Assembly: GCF_021233355.1 (NCBI RefSeq)
Contig: NZ_CP089507.1
Location: 682,001 to 746,000, forward strand
Direction of reading: 5' to 3'
Origin: Luteimonas fraxinea
GTDB lineage: Bacteria; Pseudomonadota; Gammaproteobacteria; Xanthomonadales; Xanthomonadaceae
Length of the DNA: 64,000 bases
The notes beneath the pieces were generated by a model. It was not told where the DNA came from, did no database searches, and was given only the letters and a program-made list of their open reading frames with translations. Position numbers and translations under genes: made by a program. Below, piece by piece: positions 52,760 through 62,042 of the stretch; position 1 is the first letter of the stretch; every line of letters begins with the position of its first letter.

Positions 52760-55185
52760 GCGGGCGGCTGTGGCGCTTCGACCAGCAGTTCGATCACGCG
52801 CGCAGCGAGCTGACGCGGCGTGCGTTCGGCATCTTCTTCCGAGGCGAGGATCGGCCCGACGCAGGCCGGGCAGCCGGCGCGGCAACTGCAAGACGCAACC
52901 AGCGCCGCCGCCTGCGCCAGCAGTTCATCGCGGCGCTCGTACAGCGGCGACGACAGGCCCACGCCGCCCGGGTAGTTGTCGTAGAGATACAGCGTCGGCG
53001 TGAACCGGCCGATGCCTTCGAAGTCCAGCGCTGCGCCATCGCCATCGCGCAACTGGCCGCGGCCGCGCTGGTCGGCGGTCGCGAACCAGGTGCCATCGCC
53101 GCTGCCCACCGCCTTCTGCAGATCGCGGCTCTCGGCCATCACCGCGACCTGCGCAACCAGATGCAACGCATACGACGCGCCGAGGAAGCCATCGAGCGCC
53201 TCGTGGCGTGCATCGAACGCGCGATCCAGCGCCTGCTGCGGCAGCTGCCACCACACCGCACTCGTATGCAGTTCCTGGTCGGGCAGGTTCACCGGCCCGT
53301 AGCCGATGTTCTCGTGCGTGTGGAAGCGGATCTTCTTGTAGCCCGACACGCGCCGCACCACGTGCACCTCGCCCAGATGCGCACTGCCCTGCCCGGCGTC
53401 GGCCTGTTCTTCGTCGTCCAGAACTTTCAGCTTGGTGTAGTCGATCGCGTCGGTGTAGTAGTCGACGTGCGTGCGCTGCACGTAGGCCTTGCGGCCTTCC
53501 CAGTCGAGGCGCTCGACCTGGAACGGCTCGGACTGGACCATGTGGATTGCGCCTTCGTACAGCGTGAGCGCCGCAGCGGAGTAATCGACCTCGGCGATGA
53601 TCGTCTGGCGGCCGTCGGTGCGATCGACGACGACGAAATTGCCGTCCGCGACCGAGCGCAGGTTCACCGCCTGCGCCGGATAGCTGTCGGCGATCCATTC
53701 CCAGCGATCACCCTCGTGGTGCAGCACGCCGGATTCGGCCAGCACTTCGAGCCACGGCAAAGGCGCGACCGGCCCGAACATGTCGCCGTCGACGAAGGGC
53801 AGTTCGAAGGCAGCGCAGCGGATGTGATCGAGCAGGATCAGCGGCTGGTCGGGTTCGATGCGCGCGTGCTCGGGATTGGCGTCGGCGAAGAATTCCGGAT
53901 GCCGCACCACGTACTGGTCCATCGGTTCGGAACTCGCGACCAGCACGCCGACCGACGGCTGCTGCCGGCGACCGGCGCGACCGAAGCGTTGCCACGTCGC
54001 CGAGATGCTGCCCGGATAGCCGTTGAGCACGACGACATCGAGACTGCCGATGTCGACGCCGAGTTCCAGCGCCGACGTGCTGACGATGCCGTCGATATTG
54101 CCCGCGCGCATTTCGCGCTCGGCCGCGCGGCGCTCGGTCGGCAGATAGCCACCGCGGTAGGCGCGGATGCGCTTGGGCTTGCGCGGGTCGTGGTCGAAGA
54201 CTTCCTTGAGGTACTTGGTCAGCACCTCGACCATCAACCGCGTCTGGCAGAACACCAGCGTTTTTAGGCCGGCACGGATCGCCATACGCGCGATGCGGTT
54301 GGACTGCGAACGCGCCGACGCACGCAGGCCGAGATCGGGATTGATCACCGGCGGATTCCACAGCAGCACGTGCTTGTTGCCGCGCGGCGCACCGGATTCG
54401 AGGATCGACTCCAGCGCGTCGTCGTCCACCTCCACCAGCGCACGGCCGTGCTCGCGCGCATTGCCGATCGTCGCCGAGCACAGGATGAACTGCGGGGTCA
54501 CGCCATAGAACGCGCAGACGCGCTTGAGCCGGCGGATGACGTTGGCGACGTGCGAGCCGAACACACCGCGGTAGGTGTGGATCTCGTCGATCACCACATA
54601 GCGCAGGTTCTCGAAGAACTGCGCCCACTTGGTGTGATGCGGCAGGATCGCCTGGTGCAGCATGTCCGGATTGCTGACCACGATGTCGCCGTTGATACGG
54701 ATCGCCTGGCGCGCATCACCGGGCGTGTCGCCGTCGAAGGTCGCCGCGCGCAGGCCGAGTTCCCCGGCCGCGTTGAGTTCCAGCAGTTCCGCCACCTGGT
54801 CCTGCGCCAGCGCCTTGGTCGGGAACAGGTACAGCGCCTTGCTGCGCGCGGTGATCGCCGCCGACAGCACCGGCAGCGTGTAGCACAGCGATTTGCCCGA
54901 GGCGGTCGGCGTCGCCACGACGAGATGGCGACCGGCCTGCGTCGCGGTCCAGGCTTCCGCCTGATGGCGGTAGAGCCGGTCGATACCGCGACTGCGCAGC
55001 GCGCGTGCCAAGCCCTCGGGCACATCGTCGGGCAAGGGCGCGTAGTCGCCGGCCTGTCCGGGCAGCAGCAGGGTGCCGGTCACGCGGCCCGGATATTTCG
55101 CCGCGAGCTTCGTCGCCAGCGCGCTGCCGGTCACGGCATCGCTTGTGGTCGCCAGTGCCTGGACAGGCTTGAGAATTGCGTTCAA
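52756..55185 (-). CDS. mrfA: DEAD/DEAH-box helicase with C-terminal cysteine cluster, MrfA/YprA type
   Basis: An 809-residue superfamily 2 helicase. It has the Q-like motif (RLYRHQAEAW), Walker A TPTASGKSL, VIDEIHTYRGVFGSH (DEIH box), CSATIGN (motif III), STSALELGVDIGSLD and QRFGRAGRRQQ (motifs V and VI), a DUF1998-type region, and a C-terminal four-cysteine site CSCRAGCPACVG. This is the architecture of Bacillus MrfA (YprA). The start is set at TTG 55185, which has GGAGCAGG just upstream and gives MNAILKPVQAL; a longer TTG start at 55272 adds an unlikely arginine-rich stretch. It is coupled to the exonuclease gene downstream. Confidence 0.88.
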   Translation of the reverse strand: MNAILKPVQALATTSDAVTGSALATKLAAKYPGRVTGTLLLPGQAGDYAPLPDDVPEGLARALRSRGIDRLYRHQAEAWTATQAGRHLVVATPTASGKSLCYTLPVLSAAITARSKALYLFPTKALAQDQVAELLELNAAGELGLRAATFDGDTPGDARQAIRINGDIVVSNPDMLHQAILPHHTKWAQFFENLRYVVIDEIHTYRGVFGSHVANVIRRLKRVCAFYGVTPQFILCSATIGNAREHGRALVEVDDDALESILESGAPRGNKHVLLWNPPVINPDLGLRASARSQSNRIARMAIRAGLKTLVFCQTRLMVEVLTKYLKEVFDHDPRKPKRIRAYRGGYLPTERRAAEREMRAGNIDGIVSTSALELGVDIGSLDVVVLNGYPGSISATWQRFGRAGRRQQPSVGVLVASSEPMDQYVVRHPEFFADANPEHARIEPDQPLILLDHIRCAAFELPFVDGDMFGPVAPLPWLEVLAESGVLHHEGDRWEWIADSYPAQAVNLRSVADGNFVVVDRTDGRQTIIAEVDYSAAALTLYEGAIHMVQSEPFQVERLDWEGRKAYVQRTHVDYYTDAIDYTKLKVLDDEEQADAGQGSAHLGEVHVVRRVSGYKKIRFHTHENIGYGPVNLPDQELHTSAVWWQLPQQALDRAFDARHEALDGFLGASYALHLVAQVAVMAESRDLQKAVGSGDGTWFATADQRGRGQLRDGDGAALDFEGIGRFTPTLYLYDNYPGGVGLSSPLYERRDELLAQAAALVASCSCRAGCPACVGPILASEEDAERTPRQLAARVIELLVEAPQPPA

Positions 55186-55342
55186 GGGCCTGCTCCGGCG
55201 CTTTCGATAACGGGGCGCAAGCGTGGCCGCGGCGCGTCTCACGAGGCGAGACTGGAAGCTCACGCGCGGCAAACGGGCGCTTCACGGCGGGGGTACCCGG
55301 CCTCGCCCAGCATCGTCGCTCCCATCCCCCGGAGATACCCCG

Positions 55343-55882
55343 ATGCAGAATCTCGACGGCAAAAAGATCGCCATCCTCGCCACCGACGGCTTTGAACAGT
55401 CCGAACTCGAACAGCCGCTCAAGGCGCTGAAAGACGCCGGCGCACAGGTCGATGTCATCTCGCCTGGCGATGCCGGTTCGATCAAGGGCTGGGACAAGAA
55501 GGATTGGGGTCGCAGTGTCGACGTCGACGTAGCGCTGTCCAAGGCCGACCCCGGCAGCTACGACGCGCTGGTGCTGCCCGGCGGCCAGATGAACCCGGAC
55601 GTGCTGCGCGCCGACAAGGAGGCAGTGGCCTTCGTGCGCGCGTTCGGCGATGCCGGCAAGCCGGTCGCGGCGATCTGCCACGGCCCGTGGCTGCTGGTCG
55701 AGAGCGGTCTGGCGAAGGGTCGCAAGGTCACGTCGTGGCCTTCGGTGAAGACCGATCTCGTCAATGCGGGCGCACACTGGGAAGATTCCGAGGTCGTCGT
55801 CGACGGCAACCTCATCACCAGCCGCAAGCCGGACGACATTCCGGCGTTCAACGAGGCGATTGCGAAGGCGGTTGCCGGCTGA
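55343..55882 (+). CDS. DJ-1/PfpI family protein (YhbO-like)
   Basis: A 179-residue protein of the glutamine-amidotransferase-like fold. The nucleophile elbow is AAICHGPWLLVESG with Cys-His, and the acidic partner is in ATDGFEQSELEQPLKAL. YALVLPGG-type text (DALVLPGGQMNPDVLRAD) is also present. Relatives act as proteases, glyoxalases or protein/nucleotide deglycases; which applies here is open. GGAG precedes the ATG at good spacing. Transcribed with the MAPEG gene 22 bp downstream. Confidence 0.93.
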   Translation: MQNLDGKKIAILATDGFEQSELEQPLKALKDAGAQVDVISPGDAGSIKGWDKKDWGRSVDVDVALSKADPGSYDALVLPGGQMNPDVLRADKEAVAFVRAFGDAGKPVAAICHGPWLLVESGLAKGRKVTSWPSVKTDLVNAGAHWEDSEVVVDGNLITSRKPDDIPAFNEAIAKAVAG

Positions 55883-55904
55883 CACCACGCAAGGAGCACG
55901 GACG

Positions 55905-56297
55905 ATGACGATCGAACTGCAGATTCTCGGCTGGGCGATCGTCCTCGGCCTCGTCCATATCGGCGTGGCCGCCGCGTTCGCGACCGCGCAACGCGGCGTG
56001 CGCTGGAATGCCAGCAATCGTGATGGCGCGGACATCCCGCCGTTGACTGGCGCTGCGGTGCGTACCGCGGCTGCCAGTCGCAATTTCCTCGAAACGTTTC
56101 CGCTGTTCGCTGCCGCGGTACTGGCGGTCGTCGTCGCAGGCCGCGCCGACGCCGGCACCGCACTCGGCGCGCAAGTCTATTTCTGGGCGCGCGTCGCCTA
56201 TCTGCCGATCTATGCCATCGGCATTCCCTATCTGCGCAGCGCGGTCTGGGTGGTTTCGCTGTGGGGCACGATCCAGATCATCAAGCCGCTGTTCTGA
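55905..56297 (+). CDS. MAPEG family membrane protein
   Basis: A 130-residue protein with four hydrophobic segments. The text RNFLETFPLFAAAVLAVVVA and VYFWARVAYLPIYAIGIPYL is characteristic of the MAPEG family (membrane-associated proteins in eicosanoid and glutathione metabolism). Eukaryotic members are glutathione transferases or peroxidases; the role of the bacterial branch is unknown. AAGGAG lies 8 bases before the ATG. Probably cotranscribed with the PfpI gene. Confidence 0.9.
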   Translation: MTIELQILGWAIVLGLVHIGVAAAFATAQRGVRWNASNRDGADIPPLTGAAVRTAAASRNFLETFPLFAAAVLAVVVAGRADAGTALGAQVYFWARVAYLPIYAIGIPYLRSAVWVVSLWGTIQIIKPLF

Positions 56298-56491
56298 GTT
56301 GCATTGCAGCAACGCGGGTGTATGACTGCGCGCCTCCGCGCATGTCGATCAAGACTGGATTTTGCTTTTCCGCGACACATCGCATCCGTTGCTGAACACA
56401 CCAGCGCTGTCATCGAAATCGACTGTCGGGTTCACGGAAACGAGACGAACCGGACCGTAGCCTGCGCGCTCCCAACCGGCAGTACCTCCGC

Positions 56492-56728
56492 ATGAAGCAC
56501 GACTCGGACCGCACCCTCGTGATCTCGCTCGGCCGCAACGGCCGCGCGTCCTATCCCGAACGCCCGTGGGAAGACATCGAGCCCGTGCTGCGTCGCATGT
56601 GGGAGTTCGACGGCCGCCTCCGCGCATGGCACGACGTGCGCGCCGAGGTCCAGGCCGCATGGCGCGCCAGCGACGATCTCGTCTCGCCGCGCGCACGACG
56701 CGCCTTCGAGCGCAGCCGCGCTGCCTGA
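56492..56728 (+). CDS. Small hypothetical protein
   Basis: A 78-residue protein, MKHDSDRTLVISLGRNGRAS onward, rich in tryptophan and arginine (RPWEDIEPVLRRMWEFDGRL, AWHDVRAEVQAAWRASDD). No signal peptide, membrane helix or known motif. Codon use is like that of neighbouring genes, and the tryptophan pattern looks like conserved protein rather than noise. No clear Shine-Dalgarno was found. It ends 5 bp from the converging phosphodiesterase gene. Confidence 0.55.
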   Translation: MKHDSDRTLVISLGRNGRASYPERPWEDIEPVLRRMWEFDGRLRAWHDVRAEVQAAWRASDDLVSPRARRAFERSRAA

Positions 56729-56733
56729 TTTTT

Positions 56734-58299
56734 TCAGCGCTGCGCGTTCAGCAGCGCGCGCAGCTCAGCCGCCGGCATCGGCCGGCCGAACAGCCAGCCC
56801 TGTGCGTAGAGGGGGTAGTCGACCGCGCGCAGCCAGTCGCGCTGGGCTTCTGTCTCGACGCCTTCGATGACCACCTGCAGCCCGAGCGTACGGGCGAGGT
56901 CGATGATCTGTGGGACCAGACTGACTTTCACAGCGTCCGTGCCGATGGTGCGGGTGAACGAGCGGTCGATCTTCAGTGCGTGCACGTCGAGTTCGGCCAG
57001 ATACGCGAGACTGGAATAGCCGGTGCCGAAGTCGTCGATGTAGACGTGGTGGCCGAGTTCGCGCAGGCGTTTGGTGCCGGACACGGCGATGTCGCGGGCG
57101 GTCGTGGAGTGCTCGGTGAGTTCGATGCCGATGCGTTCGCGTGCGATGCCGGCGGCGTCGAGTGTCTGCGCCATGCTGGCGTGGAAGCGACTGTTGTCGA
57201 GATCCGCGGCCGAGATGTTGACGTTGATGCGGAATTCGCCCGGTGCGGCCAGCACGTCGCCGAAGTCGGCGGCCACACGGCGCAGCACGAGCTGGGTGAT
57301 ACGGCCGATGCTGCCGTTCTCCTCCGCGATCGGGATGAAGCGCACGGGCGAGACCATGCGGCCATCGCGGTCGCGCCAGCGCACCAGCGCTTCGGCGCCG
57401 ACGAGGGCGCCGTCGGTGATCCGCACGACCGGCTGGTATTCGACGTCGAGTGCGTCCTGGTCGATCGCGCGCAACAGGCGACCTTCGACCGAATGCCGGC
57501 GCAGATGTGCCAGCAGCAACGCCAGCCCGACCGCTGCGCCTGCGCCCGCACCGAGCACCGTGCACACCAGCAACAGCGGCCACTGGCTGTCCGACAGCGC
57601 GGTCTTCGACAACGTGCTCACGACGCAGACCGCGTGGTCGCGTGCGCACATCGGATAGACCAGCACGCCGTCGCGATCAAGCGGTTGCCCTGCGCGCAGC
57701 GTGGCCGCGTCGAGTTGCGTGGCGGCGCCGTACAGCGGCAGGAAGCGTTCACCGCCGTCGACATAGCCCATCGTGAAACCGATGTCGGGTGCGGGCCGCA
57801 GGCGGAACGCGAGCGGGTCAAGGATCACCCGGGTGTCGCCCAGCGCCAGTACCGGCGCGCGGCTGCCGCTCGCGAGCAGCTGCAGTTCCATCGTCGCGAC
57901 CTGGAGACCGTCGCGGGTCACCAGTTGCGGCGGATCGATCGCAGCCGGCACCGGCAAACGGAACAGACTCGCCGTGCAGCGCAGCTGTCCATTCTCGACG
58001 CGCCCGATGTCCTTGACGAAGTAGGTGCGATACACCGCCTCGCGCATCTGCTCGACTTCGCGATCGGTGCAGCGCGCCTGCGGCTGCCGGTTGAAGGTGT
58101 CGAGTGTTTGGCGGGACTCGTCGTCGAGTTCCTGCGCGCGCTCCAACAGCATGGTCGCGTAACCGCCGAGGCGCTGCTCGGCGATGTGGATCACGACCTG
58201 CCACGACACGAACGCCGCCAGCAATGCACCGGCGAGTGCGAAGCCCGCGATCGTTGCCGTGCGGAGAATCCGCTGTCCTGTCGCCTGCGCGTCGTCCAC
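56734..58299 (-). CDS. CSS-motif/EAL membrane c-di-GMP phosphodiesterase (PdeC-like)
   Basis: A 521-residue inner-membrane enzyme. Two membrane helices (ATIAGFALAGALLAAFVSWQ near 15-37; LLLVCTVLGAGAGAAVGLAL near 240-262) enclose a periplasmic CSS-motif-type domain with cysteines at about 77, 108 and 220-227. In PdeC-type enzymes such cysteines form a disulfide that restrains activity. The EAL domain has the catalytic set: VGAEALVRW, NVNISAADL, IELTE, IDDFGTGYSSLAYL, KIDRSF and EGVETE. The GTG start at 58299 has GGAGG four bases before it and is preferred over the ATG at 58335. It ends head-on against the small orphan gene. Confidence 0.88.
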   Translation of the reverse strand: MDDAQATGQRILRTATIAGFALAGALLAAFVSWQVVIHIAEQRLGGYATMLLERAQELDDESRQTLDTFNRQPQARCTDREVEQMREAVYRTYFVKDIGRVENGQLRCTASLFRLPVPAAIDPPQLVTRDGLQVATMELQLLASGSRAPVLALGDTRVILDPLAFRLRPAPDIGFTMGYVDGGERFLPLYGAATQLDAATLRAGQPLDRDGVLVYPMCARDHAVCVVSTLSKTALSDSQWPLLLVCTVLGAGAGAAVGLALLLAHLRRHSVEGRLLRAIDQDALDVEYQPVVRITDGALVGAEALVRWRDRDGRMVSPVRFIPIAEENGSIGRITQLVLRRVAADFGDVLAAPGEFRINVNISAADLDNSRFHASMAQTLDAAGIARERIGIELTEHSTTARDIAVSGTKRLRELGHHVYIDDFGTGYSSLAYLAELDVHALKIDRSFTRTIGTDAVKVSLVPQIIDLARTLGLQVVIEGVETEAQRDWLRAVDYPLYAQGWLFGRPMPAAELRALLNAQR

Positions 58300-58451
58300 C
58301 TCGCCTCCCCAGCATCGGCCGCGTCCGGCGGCCATCCGCAGGACTATAGCCGCGCGTCGGCGGCGCCACTCATCGCACAGGGTTTACATCCGTTTGCCGG
58401 CGGCGTGACATCGACACGCGCAGGCTGCAGCTCCACTCGAGGAGACCGCAC

Positions 58452-58715
58452 ATGAGCACGTCCAACCCCACGCGTCCGGCAGCGCCCGCGGACGAGAAGA
58501 CACTGCGCGATTACGACGACCTGCCGGACACCGACGGCCCGCCGTTGCGCGATCCACGCTCGCAATCCGCGATCGACAACATCGGCCTCGATGACCAGGC
58601 CGATCTGCTGGATCCGGAACTCGACGACCAGTTGGGCGATCGCGATGCGACGGGGCGTTCGTTCGCGGACGATGTCCGCAGCGATACCGGCGTCGAGAAC
58701 GGCAAGCCGAAGTAA
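58452..58715 (+). CDS. Small acidic hypothetical protein
   Basis: An 87-residue, strongly acidic and proline/aspartate-rich protein (RDYDDLPDTDGPPLRDPRSQ, LDDQADLLDPELDDQLGDRD), probably disordered. GAGGAGA at ideal distance before the ATG strongly supports translation. No family is recognised. It is divergent from the phosphodiesterase gene and converges on the small membrane-protein gene. Confidence 0.75.
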   Translation: MSTSNPTRPAAPADEKTLRDYDDLPDTDGPPLRDPRSQSAIDNIGLDDQADLLDPELDDQLGDRDATGRSFADDVRSDTGVENGKPK

Positions 58716-58741
58716 AGCCCGCCGGGTGACATGCAACAACA

Positions 58742-58758
58742 GGCCGGCATTGCCGGCC
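58742..58758. terminator. Hairpin between converging genes
   Basis: The perfect stem GGCCGGC-ATT-GCCGGCC lies between two converging small genes. No T-run follows on either strand, so it is a weaker terminator candidate than the others in this window. Confidence 0.5.
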
Positions 58759-58767
58759 CGTGCTGTC

Positions 58768-58995
58768 TCAGCGGCGATACATCGCGGCGTTGATGCAGGC
58801 GAAGATGCTGACCACGAACCAGCCGAACGGCAGCAGCGACACCGTGAGCAGCCAGGTGATCACGAACGCGATGCACGCAGCGGCGAACCAGAGGATGGCC
58901 GACAGGACGCGGCCCTGCACCAGCTGGCCGAGGCCGGGAATGAAGAAACTGCAGATCGCGGCAATGACGTTGCCAGCCGAACCCTGTGCGCTCAT
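58768..58995 (-). CDS. Small membrane protein with PGLGQL motif
   Basis: A 75-residue protein with two to three hydrophobic stretches: VIAAICSFFIPGLGQLVQGR and ILWFAAACIAFVITWLLTVS, then LLPFGWFVVSIFACINAAMY. FFIPGLGQL-GR is found in small TM2-like inner-membrane proteins of unknown function. GGGAG lies 7 bases before the ATG; the open frame upstream is low-quality and is not used. It is divergent from the VIT/VWA gene. Confidence 0.8.
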   Translation of the reverse strand: MSAQGSAGNVIAAICSFFIPGLGQLVQGRVLSAILWFAAACIAFVITWLLTVSLLPFGWFVVSIFACINAAMYRR

Positions 58996-59135
58996 GGGGA
59001 TGCTCCCGAAAATGCTTGAAGGCGGCGATCCTCCCGCATCAATCTGAATGGGCACGTGAAGGGGGCCGAATGCCCAGTTGCAACCCCACTCGCGGCCGAC
59101 GTCCGTTGAAGACAGCACTGCCCAAGGATGTCGCC

Positions 59136-62021
59136 ATGTCTCGTCTCCGCTTCGGCCTCTGTGCCCTGCTCTGTCTGACCGTGCTGTTGCCGACGATGAC
59201 GACGGCCCAGCGCATGCCCGATCTCGTCGCACCGCCGCTGGTGGTCGCCGATGCCGGCGAATCGCCGGTGCAACTCGAATCCGCGTCGATGCGCGTGGAG
59301 ACCGGCGCCGGTGTCGCGCGGACGACGATCGATCTGACGCTCCGCAATCCATCAAGCCGCGTGCTCGAAGGCAATCTGCAGTTCCCGCTCGCGCCGGGCC
59401 AGCAGATCGTCGGCTTTGCGCTGGACATCGACGGCATGATGCGCGATGCGGTGCCGGTCCCGAAGGATCGCGGCCGTGAGGTGTTCGAGACCATCGTCCG
59501 CGAGGGTGTCGATCCGGGCCTGCTCGAACAAACGGCGGGTGACGCGTTCCGATTGCGCGTCTACCCGTTCGCGCCCGGCGGCACCCGGCAGGTGCGGCTG
59601 GTGCTGATGGCACCGCTGCAGCGCGACGGACGTGCGGACACGGTGACGCTGCCGCTCGCATTCGCCCGCGGGCTCGACCGCATCGAGCTGACGCTGGCAA
59701 CATCCGGTCGACCGGTGCTGTCCGGACTCGTGGGCACACCCGTGATCACGCGATCCGGCGCAGGTCACCGCATCACGCTGCGCGCTGGCGACATCGCGGA
59801 TGCCGGCATCGCGACGCTGAAGGTGCCATTCGAACGGCGACCGGCCGTGCAACTGCAGCGCCGCGACGGCGCGACCTGGTTCGTGGCCGATGTGCCGGTC
59901 GACGCGGCCGATACGCCGCGCGTGCTGCCGCGCCGCGTCAGTCTGCTGTGGGACAGCTCGATGTCCGGCCGCACACGTGCGCATGCATTGGAATTCGCGC
60001 TGCTGGACGCGTATTTCCGCGCGGCCGGCGACATCGAGGTGGAACTGCTGCGTTTGCGCGATGTCGCGGAGGCGCCGCAGCGCTTCCAGGTGCGCGGCGG
60101 CGACTGGCGGGCGCTGCGCTGCGAACTGGAGTCGACGGTCTACGACGGCGCGACCGCAGCCGGCGGCTGGACACCTGCAGCGGACACGCCCGAGTTCCTG
60201 CTGTTCGGCGACGGCCTGTTCAACCACGGCGCCGACGCGTTCCCGGCGCTCGCCGACGGCCAGCGTCTGTACACCGTGCAGTCGGCGAACGGCGACACGG
60301 CGCGACTGGCCGCGCTGGCACAGGCGCGGCATGGACGCGCGATCGACCTGCGCGATGCCGCCGCATTGCCCGCCGCGACCCGCGCACTGCTGCGTGATGA
60401 ACCAATTCTCGATGCGATCGAAGGCATCGGCGCACGCGAACTCGTCGCCGAGTCGAACGTGGCGATGCCCGGCATCTTGCGCATCGCCGGCCGACTCGAT
60501 GCGCAGCGCGCCGACCTGACGCTGGTGGTGCGCACCGGCGGCCGCACGCAGCGCATCCCGCTGTCGATCGATGCTGCGCGCACGCCACAGGGTGAGCTGG
60601 CCGCATTGCAGTGGGCACGCTTCCAGCTTGCGGCGTTGCAGGCCGAACCCGAGCGCAACCGCCAGCGCATTGCCGCACTCGGGCAGCGCTTCGAACTGGT
60701 GACACCCGGCACATCCCTGCTGGTGCTCGAACGCATCGAGGATTACGTGCGCTTCGACATCGCAGCGCCCGCCTCCATCGCCGAAGCGGTGGCCGCCGCA
60801 CGCCTGCAGACCGCGGCCACGCAGGCGCGCGACCGGCAGACGCGACGCGATGCCGTCGCGCGCGGTTGGGCCGAGCGCATCGCGTGGTGGGAACGCGTGT
60901 TTCCGAAGGACGCGCCGCCGCAGATCGCTGCGGCGCAGGAAGCGCTGGACTCCATGGGCGCAATGCCACCGCCACCGCCCGCACCCGCGCCTGCTGCCGC
61001 GCCGATGATGATGGCCGAAGCCGCAGCGGCGCCGATGGCGATGCGGTCCGCACCGGCGCCGATCGCGGGCAGCGCGAACGATCTGGCCAATGCATCCGTC
61101 GCTGCGTCCCCAGCCGCGACGATCCGCCTGAATCCCTGGCAGTCCGATGCCCCGCTCGCCCGAAGCCTGCGAGAGGCGCCCGATGGCGAGGTCTACGCGC
61201 GCTATCTCGATGCGCGCGATGCCGAGGTCCAGGGCACCGCGTTCTATCTGGATGCAGCCGATGTGCTGCAGCGTCGCGGCGAGACCGCGCTCGCACTGCG
61301 CGTGCTGTCGAACCTCGCCGAACTGGATCTCGACAACCCGCATGTGCTGCGCGTGCTGGCCTACCGCCTGCGCGAAATGAAGCGCGACGACCTCGCCGTG
61401 CCGGTTCTCGAACGCGTGCTGGCGATGCGGCCGGAAGAACCGCAGAGCCTACGCGATCTCGCACTCGCGTGTGCAGCGATCGGGAACCGCCAGCGCGCGA
61501 TCGATCTGCTCGCCGAGGTCGTCGACGGCGACTGGAACGGCCGGTTCGCCGAGATCGAACTGACCGCGCTGGCCGAACTCAATGCACTGGTTGCGACCGC
61601 GCCGGCGCCGCTCGATACCTCGGCCATCGACCCGCGCCTGCTGCGCAATCTGCCGCTGGACCTGCGCGCGGTACTGAGCTGGGACAGCGACGACAGCGAC
61701 ATGGATCTGTGGGTCACCGACCCGGACGGCGAGAAGGCCTATTACGGCAACCGGCTGACCCGTCAGGGCGCGCGCATGTCGCCGGACTTCACCCGCGGCT
61801 ACGGTCCGGAAGAATTCGCGCTGCGCGATGCCAAGCCCGGCATCTATCGCGTGGAAGCGAACTTCTTCGGCCAGCACCAGCAGCTGGTCACCGGCGCCAC
61901 GACGCTGCAGCTGTGGTTGAGCACCGGCTTCGGCACCGCGGCGCAGACCGACCAGCGCATCACGCTGCGCCTGTCGGATGCACGCGAGACAGTGTTCGTC
62001 GGCGAGTTCGAAGTCGAATGA
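59136..62021 (+). CDS. Exported VIT / VWA-like / TPR / DUF2135 protein
   Basis: A 961-residue exported protein. Signal peptide (LCALLCLTVLLPTMTTAQ); VIT domain at about 40-190 (TIDLTLRNPSSRVLEGNLQF, PKDRGREVFETIVREGVDPG, FRLRVYPFAPGGTRQVRLVL); VWA-like domain from about 265 with a MIDAS-type DSSMS (273-277); a proline/alanine/methionine-rich linker near 605-650; TPR-like helices near 700-800; and a C-terminal DUF2135 domain (SWDSDDSDMDLWVTDPDGEK, YGNRLTRQGARMSPDFTRGY). VIT-VWA proteins mediate protein-protein contact; the bacterial role is unknown. AAGGA precedes the chosen ATG. Single gene, no partner evident nearby. Confidence 0.85.
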   Translation: MSRLRFGLCALLCLTVLLPTMTTAQRMPDLVAPPLVVADAGESPVQLESASMRVETGAGVARTTIDLTLRNPSSRVLEGNLQFPLAPGQQIVGFALDIDGMMRDAVPVPKDRGREVFETIVREGVDPGLLEQTAGDAFRLRVYPFAPGGTRQVRLVLMAPLQRDGRADTVTLPLAFARGLDRIELTLATSGRPVLSGLVGTPVITRSGAGHRITLRAGDIADAGIATLKVPFERRPAVQLQRRDGATWFVADVPVDAADTPRVLPRRVSLLWDSSMSGRTRAHALEFALLDAYFRAAGDIEVELLRLRDVAEAPQRFQVRGGDWRALRCELESTVYDGATAAGGWTPAADTPEFLLFGDGLFNHGADAFPALADGQRLYTVQSANGDTARLAALAQARHGRAIDLRDAAALPAATRALLRDEPILDAIEGIGARELVAESNVAMPGILRIAGRLDAQRADLTLVVRTGGRTQRIPLSIDAARTPQGELAALQWARFQLAALQAEPERNRQRIAALGQRFELVTPGTSLLVLERIEDYVRFDIAAPASIAEAVAAARLQTAATQARDRQTRRDAVARGWAERIAWWERVFPKDAPPQIAAAQEALDSMGAMPPPPPAPAPAAAPMMMAEAAAAPMAMRSAPAPIAGSANDLANASVAASPAATIRLNPWQSDAPLARSLREAPDGEVYARYLDARDAEVQGTAFYLDAADVLQRRGETALALRVLSNLAELDLDNPHVLRVLAYRLREMKRDDLAVPVLERVLAMRPEEPQSLRDLALACAAIGNRQRAIDLLAEVVDGDWNGRFAEIELTALAELNALVATAPAPLDTSAIDPRLLRNLPLDLRAVLSWDSDDSDMDLWVTDPDGEKAYYGNRLTRQGARMSPDFTRGYGPEEFALRDAKPGIYRVEANFFGQHQQLVTGATTLQLWLSTGFGTAAQTDQRITLRLSDARETVFVGEFEVE

Positions 62022-62042
62022 AGCAGCGCGCCTGCATGCGGC

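Noticed and set aside
55185..55272. Longer helicase start at TTG 55272
   Set aside because: The added 29 residues are arginine-rich and lack homology, while TTG 55185 has a clear GGAGCAGG ribosome site.
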